Position numbers and translations under genes: made by a program. The notes below the pieces were generated by a model. The model was not told the DNA's origin and did no database searches. It saw nothing but the letters and a program-made list of their open reading frames with translations. Below, piece by piece: positions 1 to 7,711 of a DNA stretch of 64,000 nucleotides. Origin of the DNA: Pyxidicoccus sp. MSG2 (GTDB taxonomy: Bacteria > Myxococcota > Myxococcia > Myxococcales > Myxococcaceae); NCBI RefSeq assembly GCF_026626705.1, contig NZ_JAPNKC010000001.1, forward strand, positions 10,750,001 through 10,814,000, given 5' to 3'. The number at the start of each line of letters is the position of its first letter. Positions within the stretch are counted from its first letter, which is position 1.

Positions 1-547
1 CCGGATTGCGCTGCGCCAGCTGCGTCCGGAGCCACGCGGGCTCCTGCTCCGCCAGCGCGCGCCCGTCGGCCAGGAAGCGCTCCCACGTGCGCAGCCGGGC
101 GTCCTGCACGCCGCGCAGGCCGCGTGGCTCGAGGACGATGACGTGCTGGACGGAGGGCGTCTCGGCGGCGACGGTGGCCACCTTGTCGTACTGCTCCTGG
201 TCCTCGCAGATGACGACCTTGCAGCGGGCGTCGTTGAGGATGTACGCGACGTCCGGGGGCGGGTTCGTCTGGTAGATGCCGACCGTGCGCGCGCCCACCA
301 CCTGGGTGCCCAGGTCCGCGAACAGCCACTCCGGCCGGTTGTCGCTGAGGATGGCGACCGAGTCCCCCGCGCGCACGCCCAGCTCCCACAGCATCCGGGC
401 CACGTGGGCGACGCGCTCCAGGTACTCGCGGAAGGACAGCTCCCGCCAGATGCCCAGCCGCTTCTCGCGGATGGCCACCGCGTGGGGGCGCTCCTCCGCG
501 TGCTTCCAGAGCTGCGCCGGCAGGCTCATGGGCAGGGCCGCGCTCAT
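1..547 (-). CDS. Acyl-CoA ligase (AMP-dependent synthetase), N-terminal part
   Basis: This gene starts at 547 on the minus strand and runs off the left edge, so only about 182 N-terminal residues are visible. The protein begins MSAALPMSLPAQLWKHAEER and continues with features of long-chain or aromatic acyl-CoA ligases: a stretch reading SVAILSDNRPEWLFADLG, then GIYQTNPPPDVAYILNDARC. Family members activate a carboxylic acid to its CoA thioester through an acyl-AMP. The AMP-binding P-loop and catalytic motifs lie outside the window. The start codon overlaps the stop of the upstream ABC ATPase gene (ATGA), which indicates translational coupling. Ligases of this kind are often encoded with Liv-type transporters, where the imported acid is presumably activated on entry. 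The substrate cannot be read from the sequence. Confidence 0.88.
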   Translation of the reverse strand, partial: MSAALPMSLPAQLWKHAEERPHAVAIREKRLGIWRELSFREYLERVAHVARMLWELGVRAGDSVAILSDNRPEWLFADLGTQVVGARTVGIYQTNPPPDVAYILNDARCKVVICEDQEQYDKVATVAAETPSVQHVIVLEPRGLRGVQDARLRTWERFLADGRALAEQEPAWLRTQLAQRNP

Positions 548-1314
548 GCCGCCACCGTCCCGCCCACGTAGGCGCTCAGCACGCGGGTGTCGTTGCGCAG
601 GGCGGACGGCGGCCCGTTCGCGATGACCCGCCCCCGGTCCAGCACCGTCACCTGCGTCGCCAGGTCCATCACGAAGCGCAGCTCGTGGCCGATGAGGACC
701 TGCGTCACCCCCAGCTCGTGCCGGAGGTCGAGGAGGGTGTTGGCCATGTCCTCGGTCTCCTCCTGGTTGAGCCCCGCGGTGGGCTCGTCCAGGAGCAGCA
801 GCTTCGGCTCCATGCACAGCGCGCGGCCCAGCTCCACGCGCTTGCGGATGCCGTAGGGCAGCACGGCGACGGGCATCCACCGGAAGTGCTCCAGGTCGAG
901 GAAGTCGATGACCTCCTCGGCCTTCTCGCGGTGGCGGACTTCCTCCGCGCGCGCCCCGCGCGTCCAGAACAGGTTGCGCAACAGGCCCGTCCGGTAGCGC
1001 TGGTGGCGCCCCAGGAGGAGGTTCTCCAGCACGGTGAGGTGCTCGAACAGCGCCAGGTTCTGGAACATGCGCGACACGCCCAGGCGCGCAATCTCCGTGG
1101 GCTCCACGCCCGTGAGCTCCTGGCCGTCCAGCCGCACCCGGCCTTCCATGTGCCGGTGGATGCCGCTGATGCAGTTGAAGAGGCTGCTCTTGCCGGCACC
1201 ATTGGGGCCAATCACGGCGTGCAGCGCCCCCGCCTCGATGGAGAACGAGACGCCGTCCAGCGCCCGCACGCCGGAGAAGGAGAGGCCCACGTTGTCGAGC
1301 TCGAGCAGTGCCAT
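544..1314 (-). CDS. Liv-type ABC transporter ATP-binding protein (LivG-like)
   Basis: A 256-residue ABC ATPase of the branched-chain amino-acid (HAAT) class. Walker A GPNGAGKSS is near residue 37, the Q-loop region MFQNLALFEHLTVLENLLLG follows, and Walker B reads LLLLDEPTAGLNQEE. The signature position is divergent: PYGIRKRVELGRAL stands where LSxGxQRRLEIARAL is usual, which is common in LivG-type proteins. The long loop after the Q-loop (residues about 104-130) is also typical of LivG. The gene lies 11 nt after the LivF-like gene and overlaps the acyl-CoA ligase by four bases. It should act at the inner face of the cytoplasmic membrane with permeases that are not in the window and may lie to the left. 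Confidence 0.92.
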   Translation of the reverse strand: MALLELDNVGLSFSGVRALDGVSFSIEAGALHAVIGPNGAGKSSLFNCISGIHRHMEGRVRLDGQELTGVEPTEIARLGVSRMFQNLALFEHLTVLENLLLGRHQRYRTGLLRNLFWTRGARAEEVRHREKAEEVIDFLDLEHFRWMPVAVLPYGIRKRVELGRALCMEPKLLLLDEPTAGLNQEETEDMANTLLDLRHELGVTQVLIGHELRFVMDLATQVTVLDRGRVIANGPPSALRNDTRVLSAYVGGTVAA

Positions 1315-1325
1315 GCCTTGAGTCC

Positions 1326-2132
1326 TCAGGACAGCCAGCGCCGCTTGCGGCGGTAGCGCTTCAGCTCGTGGTAGCCGCGCTGCCCCTCGCGCCCGAAGCC
1401 CAGGTAGAACTCCTGCACGTCCGGGTCGTCGCGCAGCCGGTCCGCGGGGCCGTCCAGCACCACCTTCCCCGTCTCCAGCACGTAGCCGTAGTGGGCCAGG
1501 CCCAGCGCCACCCTCGCGTTCTGCTCGACGAGGAGCACGGAGACACCCTCCGCGCTGATGCGTTGAATCAGCTCCGACACCTCGCCCACCGCCTTCGGCG
1601 ACAGCCCGAGGAAGGGCTCGTCGAGCAGCAGCACCTTCGGCCGCCGCATCAGCCCGCGGCAGATGGCCAACAGCTGCTGCTCCCCGCCGGACAGGTAGCC
1701 CGCCTTCTGGCGCCGCCGCTCCCGGAGCACCGGGAAGCGGGTGAAGGCGGACTCGACGAGCTCCGCGCGCGCCTTCGCGCCCATGCCGAAGCCGCCGGCG
1801 AGCAGGTTCTCCTCCACCGACAGCTCGCCGAGGATGCGGCGGCCCTCCAGGATCTGCACCACGCCCTCGCGCACCCGCACGTCCGCGGACAGACGGAGGA
1901 GATTCTGTCCGGACAGCGCGACGCTGCCCTTGGTGATGGTGCCGTCGTGCAACTCCAGCAGCCCGCTGATGGCGCGAAGCGCGGTCGACTTGCCGGCGCC
2001 GTTGGGGCCCAGCAGGGCGACCACGCCCTGCTGCGGCACCTCCAGGGAGATGCCCCGCAGGGCCCGCACCACCGAGTGGTAGACGACCTGGAGGTTGCGC
2101 ACCTGGAGGAGGGGAGGACTACTTGCTGTCAT
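1326..2132 (-). CDS. Liv-type ABC transporter ATP-binding protein (LivF-like)
   Basis: A 268-residue ABC ATPase. Walker A is GPNGAGKST, the signature is YLSGGEQQLLAICRGLMRRP, and Walker B is VLLLDEPFLGLSP followed by the switch region LLVEQNARVALGLAHYGYVL. VEQN and a C-terminal YLG motif (EFYLGFG) are hallmarks of LivF. The C-terminus extends about 20 residues beyond the usual YLG end with a basic tail (RYRRKRRWLS). The ATG overlaps the last 14 bases of the substrate-binding-protein gene in another frame, so translation is probably coupled. It pairs with the LivG-like ATPase downstream as the heterodimeric ATPase of the importer. Confidence 0.92.
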   Translation of the reverse strand: MTASSPPLLQVRNLQVVYHSVVRALRGISLEVPQQGVVALLGPNGAGKSTALRAISGLLELHDGTITKGSVALSGQNLLRLSADVRVREGVVQILEGRRILGELSVEENLLAGGFGMGAKARAELVESAFTRFPVLRERRRQKAGYLSGGEQQLLAICRGLMRRPKVLLLDEPFLGLSPKAVGEVSELIQRISAEGVSVLLVEQNARVALGLAHYGYVLETGKVVLDGPADRLRDDPDVQEFYLGFGREGQRGYHELKRYRRKRRWLS

Positions 2133-3417
2133 CGCTGGCCTTCGCGGCGGAGGCGTCCAGGGCCTTCGGCTTCGCGTAGCCGGCGACGACGCGCCAGCTG
2201 CCCTGGTCCATCACCGGCTTGAGCACCCGGACGCTGACGGACGTCTCATAGGGGAACCGGGACAGGTCCACCGGCTCCGCCGCCATGCCGCGCGCGGTGG
2301 TGCCCGTGATGGCCTTGAGCGCCTTGAGATATCCCGCGCGGGTGACGTCCTTCGCCTCGATGGCCTTCTTGAGCGCCTCCACCTGGACGAGTCCCTGGAC
2401 GTAGGATGACAGCGTGTAGAAGTCCTTCGGCACGTCCGCGTGCTGGCCATGGAGCGCGAGGAAGTCCTTCATGCCCGGGACGTCGTCGCCCCAGTAGGTG
2501 AGCCCCGTGGCCCAGTAGAAGTTCGTGAAGACGGCGGCGGGGATGACCTTGGGGTCGAAGAAGCGGTCCACCCAGGCCGGCGTCTGCCCTACCCAGGTGG
2601 GCAGGTACTTGAGTTGCGCCGCCGTGCCGAGGATGGGCCCCGACGCGCTGGGCAGCACCGTGAGCAGCACGTAGTTGGCACCCGACTGCTGGAGCGCCGT
2701 CACCACCGCGGCGAAGTCCTTCTGGCCCGGTGCCACGGTTTGTTGTGACACCACGGTGACGCCGTGGTGCTTCGCGGCGGCCGTCCAACCGTCGATGCCA
2801 TCCTTTCCGTAGTCATCGCCCTGGTAGACGATGGCTGCCTTCACCTTGTCCGCGCCGCCCGCGTGCTCCACGGCCCAGTCCATGGCCCGCATGGCCTCCA
2901 TCTTGTAGGAGGCGCCAATGGGCGGCGTGTACTGGTTGCGCGCCATCTCCGAGGACTGCGACGCCGGGAAGGCCACCATCCCATCCGCCGCCAGCTTGTC
3001 CCGCAGGGGCAGGGTGTTGGGCGTGCCGAAGCTGGTGCCCAGGAAGAGCACCCTGTCATGGATGTCGCTGTACGCCTGGACCGAGTTCTGCGGGTTGTAG
3101 GCGTGGTCCTTCTCGACGAGCTCCAGCTTCCAGCCCTCGGGGAGCAGGCCGCTGTTGCCGGCGTTCACCTGCCTGGCCAGCAGGCGCTTTCCGGCGGCGA
3201 AGGGCTTGCCAATGGCAGCCCCCGGGCCGCTCTCGTCATTGAGCGCGCCGACGTAGACGACCTTCTTCTCCAGGTCCACGCCCTTGTCTGTCTTGATGTC
3301 CGAGACAGGCTGGGACTGCGATTGCGAGCCTTCAGACCCAGGCGTCGCGGGTTCTTCCTTCTTGCATGCAGTCAACCCGAGAGCCGCCGCCATGAGCCCG
3401 AGTACGAGCCGTCGCAT
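2119..3417 (-). CDS. ABC transporter substrate-binding lipoprotein (Liv/periplasmic binding protein type 1)
   Basis: A 432-residue binding protein. The N-terminus MRRLVLGLMAAALGLTACKK is a lipoprotein signal with lipobox LTAC, so the mature protein should be anchored through Cys18. A charged and Ser/Gln-rich linker follows, then a Leu/Ile/Val-binding-protein-like domain: YVGALNDESGPGAAIG at the start of the first lobe, AFPASQSSEMARNQYTPP in the ligand-cleft region, and AAIVYQGDDYGKDGIDGW in the hinge. It is the first gene of the minus-strand operon. Family members bind amino acids, amides, urea or aromatic acids; linkage to an acyl-CoA ligase favours an organic acid, which is inference. Its promoter lies in the divergent region shared with the carboxyltransferase gene. 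Confidence 0.9.
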   Translation of the reverse strand: MRRLVLGLMAAALGLTACKKEEPATPGSEGSQSQSQPVSDIKTDKGVDLEKKVVYVGALNDESGPGAAIGKPFAAGKRLLARQVNAGNSGLLPEGWKLELVEKDHAYNPQNSVQAYSDIHDRVLFLGTSFGTPNTLPLRDKLAADGMVAFPASQSSEMARNQYTPPIGASYKMEAMRAMDWAVEHAGGADKVKAAIVYQGDDYGKDGIDGWTAAAKHHGVTVVSQQTVAPGQKDFAAVVTALQQSGANYVLLTVLPSASGPILGTAAQLKYLPTWVGQTPAWVDRFFDPKVIPAAVFTNFYWATGLTYWGDDVPGMKDFLALHGQHADVPKDFYTLSSYVQGLVQVEALKKAIEAKDVTRAGYLKALKAITGTTARGMAAEPVDLSRFPYETSVSVRVLKPVMDQGSWRVVAGYAKPKALDASAAKASDDSK

Positions 3418-3495
3418 CGCATCCTCCCCGTTGGATTTGTGGCGGCAGCTTTGCCACAGACGCGAGGGCCTGAAAAGATATCAAATACGAATTCC

Positions 3496-3560
3496 TTGAC
3501 AGGGTTTCGCAGGGCGGAATGTATCGGTGATTTCAATGGCTGTGTTTTGCAGGGCGAAAC
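3496..3560. promoter_or_regulatory. Twin palindromic operator-like sites in a divergent promoter region
   Basis: The 225-bp gap between the divergent binding-protein and carboxyltransferase genes is less GC-rich than its surroundings. It holds two near-identical 15-mers in the same orientation: TTTCGCAGGGCGGAA (3505-3519) and TTTTGCAGGGCGAAA (3545-3559). Each is an imperfect palindrome of the form TTTCGC-AGG-GCGAAA with one mismatch, in opposite arms of the two copies. Their starts are 40 bp apart, close to four helical turns. TTGACA at 3496-3501 just precedes the first site and could be a plus-strand -35 element, but no convincing -10 is seen. The arrangement suits a dimeric repressor controlling both operons; the regulator is not in the window. 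Confidence 0.5.
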
Positions 3561-3642
3561 GAGACACGCCAATGACACGTCGCGTAAGTCTATTCCACTG
3601 CACGATGACCGCAGGACTGCACCGTGGCATCATCCCGCGCGC

Positions 3643-5238
3643 ATGAGCGACACGAATGGCGACGGCGGCAGTCCCCCTACCGGCGAGGTCCGCCCGGAGC
3701 TCGCGGCGCTGCGCGAGCGGCTCGCGGCCACCACGGATGCCGGGCGTCCGGAGGCGGTGGCCCGGAGGCGGAAGACGGGCCAGCGCACGACGCGGGAGAA
3801 CATCGCCGACCTCGTGGACGCGGGGAGCTTCTCGGAATACGGCGGGCTCGCGCTCGCGGCGCAGCGCTCCACGCGCTCGCTCGAAGACCTCGTCCGGGCG
3901 AGCCCCGCGGACGGCCTCATCTGCGGGGTGGGCACCGTCAACCGCGCCCTCTTCGACGACGAGCGCGCACGAACGATGGTGCTCGCCTACGACTACACCG
4001 TCTTCGCCGGCACCCAGGGACTGGTGGGCCACCGGAAGCTGGACCGCATGCTCGCGCTCGCCGCGCAGTGGCGCGTGCCGGTGGTGTTCTTCGCGGAAGG
4101 GGGCGGCGGTAGGCCGAACGACACGGACACGCACACCGTGTCGGCGCTGGACACGCCCAGCTTCCTGGCCTTCGCCGCGCTGTCCGGGCTCGTCCCGCGC
4201 GTGGGCCTCGTCTCCGGACGCTGCTTCGCGGGCAACGCGGCCCTGCTGGGGAGCTGCGACGTCATCATCGCCACCGATGACAGCAACATCGGCATGGGCG
4301 GGCCGGCGATGATCGAGGGAGGTGGGCTGGGCTCATTCGCCCCGGAGGAGATTGGCCCCGCGGACGTGCAGACGCGCAACGGCGTCATCGACGTGCGCGT
4401 GCGCGACGAGGCGGAAGCCGTGTCCGTCGCGAAGCAGTACCTCTCCTATTTCCAGGGGCCCGTCGTGCCGGGGGAGTGCGCCCCGCAGGAGCGGCTGCGG
4501 GACGCGCTGCCGGAGAACCGCCGCCGCGCGTACAAGGTCCGCCCCATCATCGAGACGCTGGCGGACACGGGCTCCGTGCTGGAGTTGCGAAGGGACTTCG
4601 GGCGCAGCCTGGTGACGGCGCTGGTGCGAATCGAGGGGCAGCCGCTCGGGCTCATCGCCAACGACACATTCCACCTCGGCGGGGCCATTGACGCGAGCGC
4701 CGCCGACAAGGCCGCGCGCTTCTTCCAGTTGTGCGACGCGTTCGGCCTGCCCATCGTCTCCTTGTGTGACACGCCCGGCTTCATGGTGGGGCCCAAGGCC
4801 GAGGAGACGGCGCTCGTGCGCCACGTCTCCCGCATGTTCGTGGGGGCCGCCAGTCTCTCCGTCCCGTTCTTCACCGTCGTGCTGCGGCGGGGCTATGGGC
4901 TGGGAGCACAGGCCATGGCGGGCGGGCACTTCCATGCGCCGGTGTTCAACGTGTCCTGGCCCACCGGCGAGTTCGGGGGGATGAACCTGGAGGGCGCGGT
5001 GCGCATCGGCATGCGCAAGCAACTGGAGGCCGTTGAAGACCCGGCGGCCCGGGAGGAACTGGCGAAGGCGCTGATTGCCGAGGCGCACCAGCGCGGCACC
5101 GCCCTCAACATGGCGTCGCTGCTGGAGCTCGACGCCGTCATCGACCCCGCGGAGACGCGCGCCTGGCTTGTCCGGGGCCTGCGCTCCGTCCCGAAGCCGG
5201 CGCGCGAGGGCCGGCGCCGGTACATCGACACCTGGTGA
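3643..5238 (+). CDS. Acyl-CoA carboxylase carboxyltransferase (beta) subunit
   Basis: A 531-residue carboxyltransferase of the acetyl/propionyl/methylcrotonyl-CoA carboxylase family. Both crotonase-like halves are present. The N-terminal half contains the RRRKTGQRTTRENIADLVD segment, VVFFAEGGGGRPND and SGRCFAGNAALLGSCDVIIA. The C-terminal half contains LCDTPGFMVGPKAE, LRRGYGLGAQAMAGG and FNVSWPTGEFGGMNLEGAVR. Such subunits move the carboxyl group from carboxybiotin to an acyl-CoA. The ATG at 3643 was chosen because family similarity begins soon after it and the upstream reading has none. No biotin carboxylase or biotin carrier gene is nearby, so the partner must be encoded elsewhere. Divergence from the transporter/ligase operon suggests that the imported, CoA-activated acid could feed this carboxylase; exact acyl specificity is unclear. 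Confidence 0.9.
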   Translation: MSDTNGDGGSPPTGEVRPELAALRERLAATTDAGRPEAVARRRKTGQRTTRENIADLVDAGSFSEYGGLALAAQRSTRSLEDLVRASPADGLICGVGTVNRALFDDERARTMVLAYDYTVFAGTQGLVGHRKLDRMLALAAQWRVPVVFFAEGGGGRPNDTDTHTVSALDTPSFLAFAALSGLVPRVGLVSGRCFAGNAALLGSCDVIIATDDSNIGMGGPAMIEGGGLGSFAPEEIGPADVQTRNGVIDVRVRDEAEAVSVAKQYLSYFQGPVVPGECAPQERLRDALPENRRRAYKVRPIIETLADTGSVLELRRDFGRSLVTALVRIEGQPLGLIANDTFHLGGAIDASAADKAARFFQLCDAFGLPIVSLCDTPGFMVGPKAEETALVRHVSRMFVGAASLSVPFFTVVLRRGYGLGAQAMAGGHFHAPVFNVSWPTGEFGGMNLEGAVRIGMRKQLEAVEDPAAREELAKALIAEAHQRGTALNMASLLELDAVIDPAETRAWLVRGLRSVPKPAREGRRRYIDTW

Positions 5239-5371
5239 GGCGTGGTGGCAGACAGGGGAGAGGGCGGTGCAACGGTTGCGTGGCCGCGGCTTCCCATCGC
5301 GCAGGGACTGCGCCCCGGGGTGACGGGCCGCCACCAGGGCCGTTGGAACGCGCGATGCTTAACGCAGGGGC

Positions 5372-7228
5372 ATGCATGAGCAACAGGACTGGCGTCAGCG
5401 GTACGCGGACAGGGTGGTGACGGCCGAGGAGGCGATTCGCGGCATCCTCCCAGGGAGGCGCATCCTCATCGGCTCGGGGGCGGCGGAGCCGGTGACGCTG
5501 GTGCGGGCCCTGGTGGAGAAGGGCGAGCACCTGGCCGACAACGAGGTGGTGCACCTGCTCACGCTGGGCCCGGCGCCCTACGTCGAGCCCGCGCACGCAC
5601 GGCGCTTCCGCCACACCGCCTTCTTCATCGGCTCCAACGTGCGTCAGGCCGTGCAGGAGGGCCGCGCGGACTTCATGCCGGTGTTCCTCTCGGAGATTCC
5701 CGAGCTCATCCGCAACCGCCGCGTGCGCATCGACGTGGCCCTGCTCCAGGTGAGCCCGCCGGATGCCCACGGCTACGTCAGCCTCGGGGTGTCCGTGGAC
5801 ATCGTGCGCAGCGCGGTGGACGCCGCCACGCTGCTCATCGCGGAGGTGAACCCGAACATGCCGCGCACGCACGGGGACTCGTTCCTGGACGTACGCCGCA
5901 TCCACCACCTGGTGCCGGTGGACTCGCCCCTGCTGGAGGCCCACCCGGAGCCGGCGGACGAGGTCTCGCGGCAGATTGGCGCGCACCTCGCGAGGATGAT
6001 TCCGGACGGGGCCACGCTGCAGACTGGCATCGGGAAGATTCCGGACGCGGTGCTGGCCCAGCTCGGCGGCCACCAGGAACTGGGTGTCCACACGGAGATG
6101 CTGTCCGACGGCGTCATGCGCCTGGTGGAGGCGGGCGTCATCACCGGACGGAGGAAGACGCTGCTGCCGGGCAAGCTGGTGACGTCCTTCATCATGGGGA
6201 GCCGCGAGCTCTACGCGTGGGCCCACGAGAATCCGGCCATCGAGATGCGGCCGAGCGACTTCACCAATGACCCGCAGACCGTGGCGCGCAACGACACGAT
6301 GATTGCCATCAACGGCGCGCTGGCGGTGGACCTCACGGGGCAGGTGGCGGCGGACACGCTGGGCGGGAGCTTCTACTCGGGCATCGGCGGGCAGGTGGAC
6401 TTCCTGCGCGGGGCGCGCCGGAGCCGGGGCGGAAAACCCATCCTTGCGCTGCCCTCGACGGCGAAGGGCGGCACGGTGAGCCGCATCCAGGCGGCGCTGG
6501 AGCCGGGCACGGGCGTCGTCACCAGCCGGGGCGACGTGCACTACGTGGTGACGGAGTACGGCGTGGCGGACCTGTGGGGGAAGAACATCCGCGAGCGCGC
6601 GCTGGCGCTCATCGACATCGCCCACCCGGACTTCCGCGGCGAGCTGATGGCGGCGGCCAAGGGACGCAGGTGGGTGCTGCCGGACCAGGTGGTTCCTCGC
6701 GCGCGCTACCCATGGGCCGAGGCGCGGCTGGAGCACACGCTGTCCGGGGACGCGCTACTCATCCGCCCGGCGCGCATCCCCGATGAGCGCGCGCTGCAGG
6801 AGTTGATGTATGGCCTGTCCAGCGACAGCTGCTACCGGCGCTTCCTGGAGCTGAAGAAGACGCACCCGCACGAGGAGATGCAGCAGCTCGTCGACCTCGA
6901 CTACGAGCACAGCATGGCGCTGGTGGCCTGCCCGCCGGGAACGGACGAGGTGGTAGGCGTGGTTCGCTACGACGTGGACCCGGCCACGCGGCTGGCGGAC
7001 GTGGCCTTCGTCGTGCGCGACGACTGGCAGGGCCGGGGCGTGGGCACGGTGCTGATGCGGCGCATCCGCGAGGCCGCCGCCGCGCGCGGCATCCCCGGCT
7101 TCCAGGCGGACGTGCTGGTGACGAACAAGCCCATGCTGGACGTCTTCCAGGAGAGCGGCCTGCCCATCCGCACGCTGCGCGAGGACGGCGTGTATCACCT
7201 GGAGCTCCACTTCCCGGCGGGTCCGTGA
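5372..7228 (+). CDS. Acetyl-CoA hydrolase/CoA-transferase fused to a GNAT acetyltransferase domain
   Basis: A 618-residue two-domain protein. Residues about 1-445 are an acetyl-CoA hydrolase / 4-hydroxybutyrate CoA-transferase type domain: VTAEEAIRGILPGRRILIG near the start, LQTGIGKIPDAVLAQLG, then HTEMLSDGVMRLVE containing the probable catalytic Glu, and GGSFYSGIGGQVDFLRGA. Residues about 460-618 are a GNAT domain with the acetyl-CoA pyrophosphate loop DDWQGRGVGTVLMRRI. The first domain should move or hydrolyse CoA between short acyl groups; the second probably acetylates a protein or small molecule and might sense acetyl-CoA. The ATG at 5372 is 133 bp after the carboxyltransferase. Its TGA overlaps the GTG of the following broken P-type ATPase gene, which suggests an old operon. 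Confidence 0.88.
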   Translation: MHEQQDWRQRYADRVVTAEEAIRGILPGRRILIGSGAAEPVTLVRALVEKGEHLADNEVVHLLTLGPAPYVEPAHARRFRHTAFFIGSNVRQAVQEGRADFMPVFLSEIPELIRNRRVRIDVALLQVSPPDAHGYVSLGVSVDIVRSAVDAATLLIAEVNPNMPRTHGDSFLDVRRIHHLVPVDSPLLEAHPEPADEVSRQIGAHLARMIPDGATLQTGIGKIPDAVLAQLGGHQELGVHTEMLSDGVMRLVEAGVITGRRKTLLPGKLVTSFIMGSRELYAWAHENPAIEMRPSDFTNDPQTVARNDTMIAINGALAVDLTGQVAADTLGGSFYSGIGGQVDFLRGARRSRGGKPILALPSTAKGGTVSRIQAALEPGTGVVTSRGDVHYVVTEYGVADLWGKNIRERALALIDIAHPDFRGELMAAAKGRRWVLPDQVVPRARYPWAEARLEHTLSGDALLIRPARIPDERALQELMYGLSSDSCYRRFLELKKTHPHEEMQQLVDLDYEHSMALVACPPGTDEVVGVVRYDVDPATRLADVAFVVRDDWQGRGVGTVLMRRIREAAAARGIPGFQADVLVTNKPMLDVFQESGLPIRTLREDGVYHLELHFPAGP

Positions 7229-7557
7229 AGATTCAACACCTCACGGTGGACGAGAGCCTGCGCAGTCTGGACAGCCGGGCCGGGGGGCTCGCCACCGCCG
7301 AGGCGGAGCGCCGCCTGCGCGAGCTCGGACCCAACCCGGTCTCCCACGCCGAGCAGGAGTCGCTGGCGCGCCGGCTCCTGCGGCAGTTCACCCACTTCTT
7401 CGCGCTCGTGCCCTGGGCGGCCGCGGCCGATGCTGCTCAACCCCAACGTGGTGCTGACGGGCGCGGACGTGGCGCGCGAGGCCGCAGAGAGGGAGGGGCA
7501 GCGCTCCCCGTGGCCCCCTGCTCCGGTGGGTTGCATCCCGGCGCAGGGGTGCGCTGA
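7225..7557 (+). pseudogene. Remnant of a cation-transporting P-type ATPase (N-terminal head only)
   Basis: The frame starts with GTG overlapping the previous stop (GTGA). The first 60 or so residues look like the N-terminal cation-ATPase domain of P2-type ATPases: VDESLRSLDSRAGGLATAEA, RRLRELGPNPVSHAEQESL and RRLLRQFTHFFALV, which is the run-up to the first membrane helix. After PWAAAADA the frame becomes low-complexity G/A/R-rich sequence with no ATPase features. No TGES, DKTGT or hinge motif exists here. A short stretch in another frame just downstream (7430-7495, LLNPNVVLTGADVARE) weakly resembles the VVLTG segment after the cytoplasmic TGDH motif, so an internal deletion of most of the gene is possible. 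A full-length but different P-type ATPase lies at 12962-15547. Confidence 0.65.
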
Positions 7558-7711
7558 CTTCCAGGAGGAGGACGTGCGCGGGGACGACCCGCCATCGGGC
7601 CGTGCGATCGGGTGCATGCCCGCAGCGTCCGAGGAGGCGCCATGTCACTCGCCAGGTTCTGCTGCAAGACGGTGGCCGTCACGCGGGCCGGGACACGAGA
7701 GGAGGCGCTGC

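Noticed and set aside
2764..3642. An N-terminal extension of nearly 300 codons on the carboxyltransferase frame
   Set aside because: It is antisense to the substrate-binding lipoprotein gene and crosses the divergent promoter region; family similarity begins only after ATG 3643.
7430..7711. A protein starting MLLNPNVVLTGADVAR upstream of the caspase gene in the same frame
   Set aside because: Beyond about 20 residues it is Pro/Gly/Ser-rich with no coding pattern, and the caspase start at 7712 has its own strong ribosome-binding site. The first residues may be ATPase debris.
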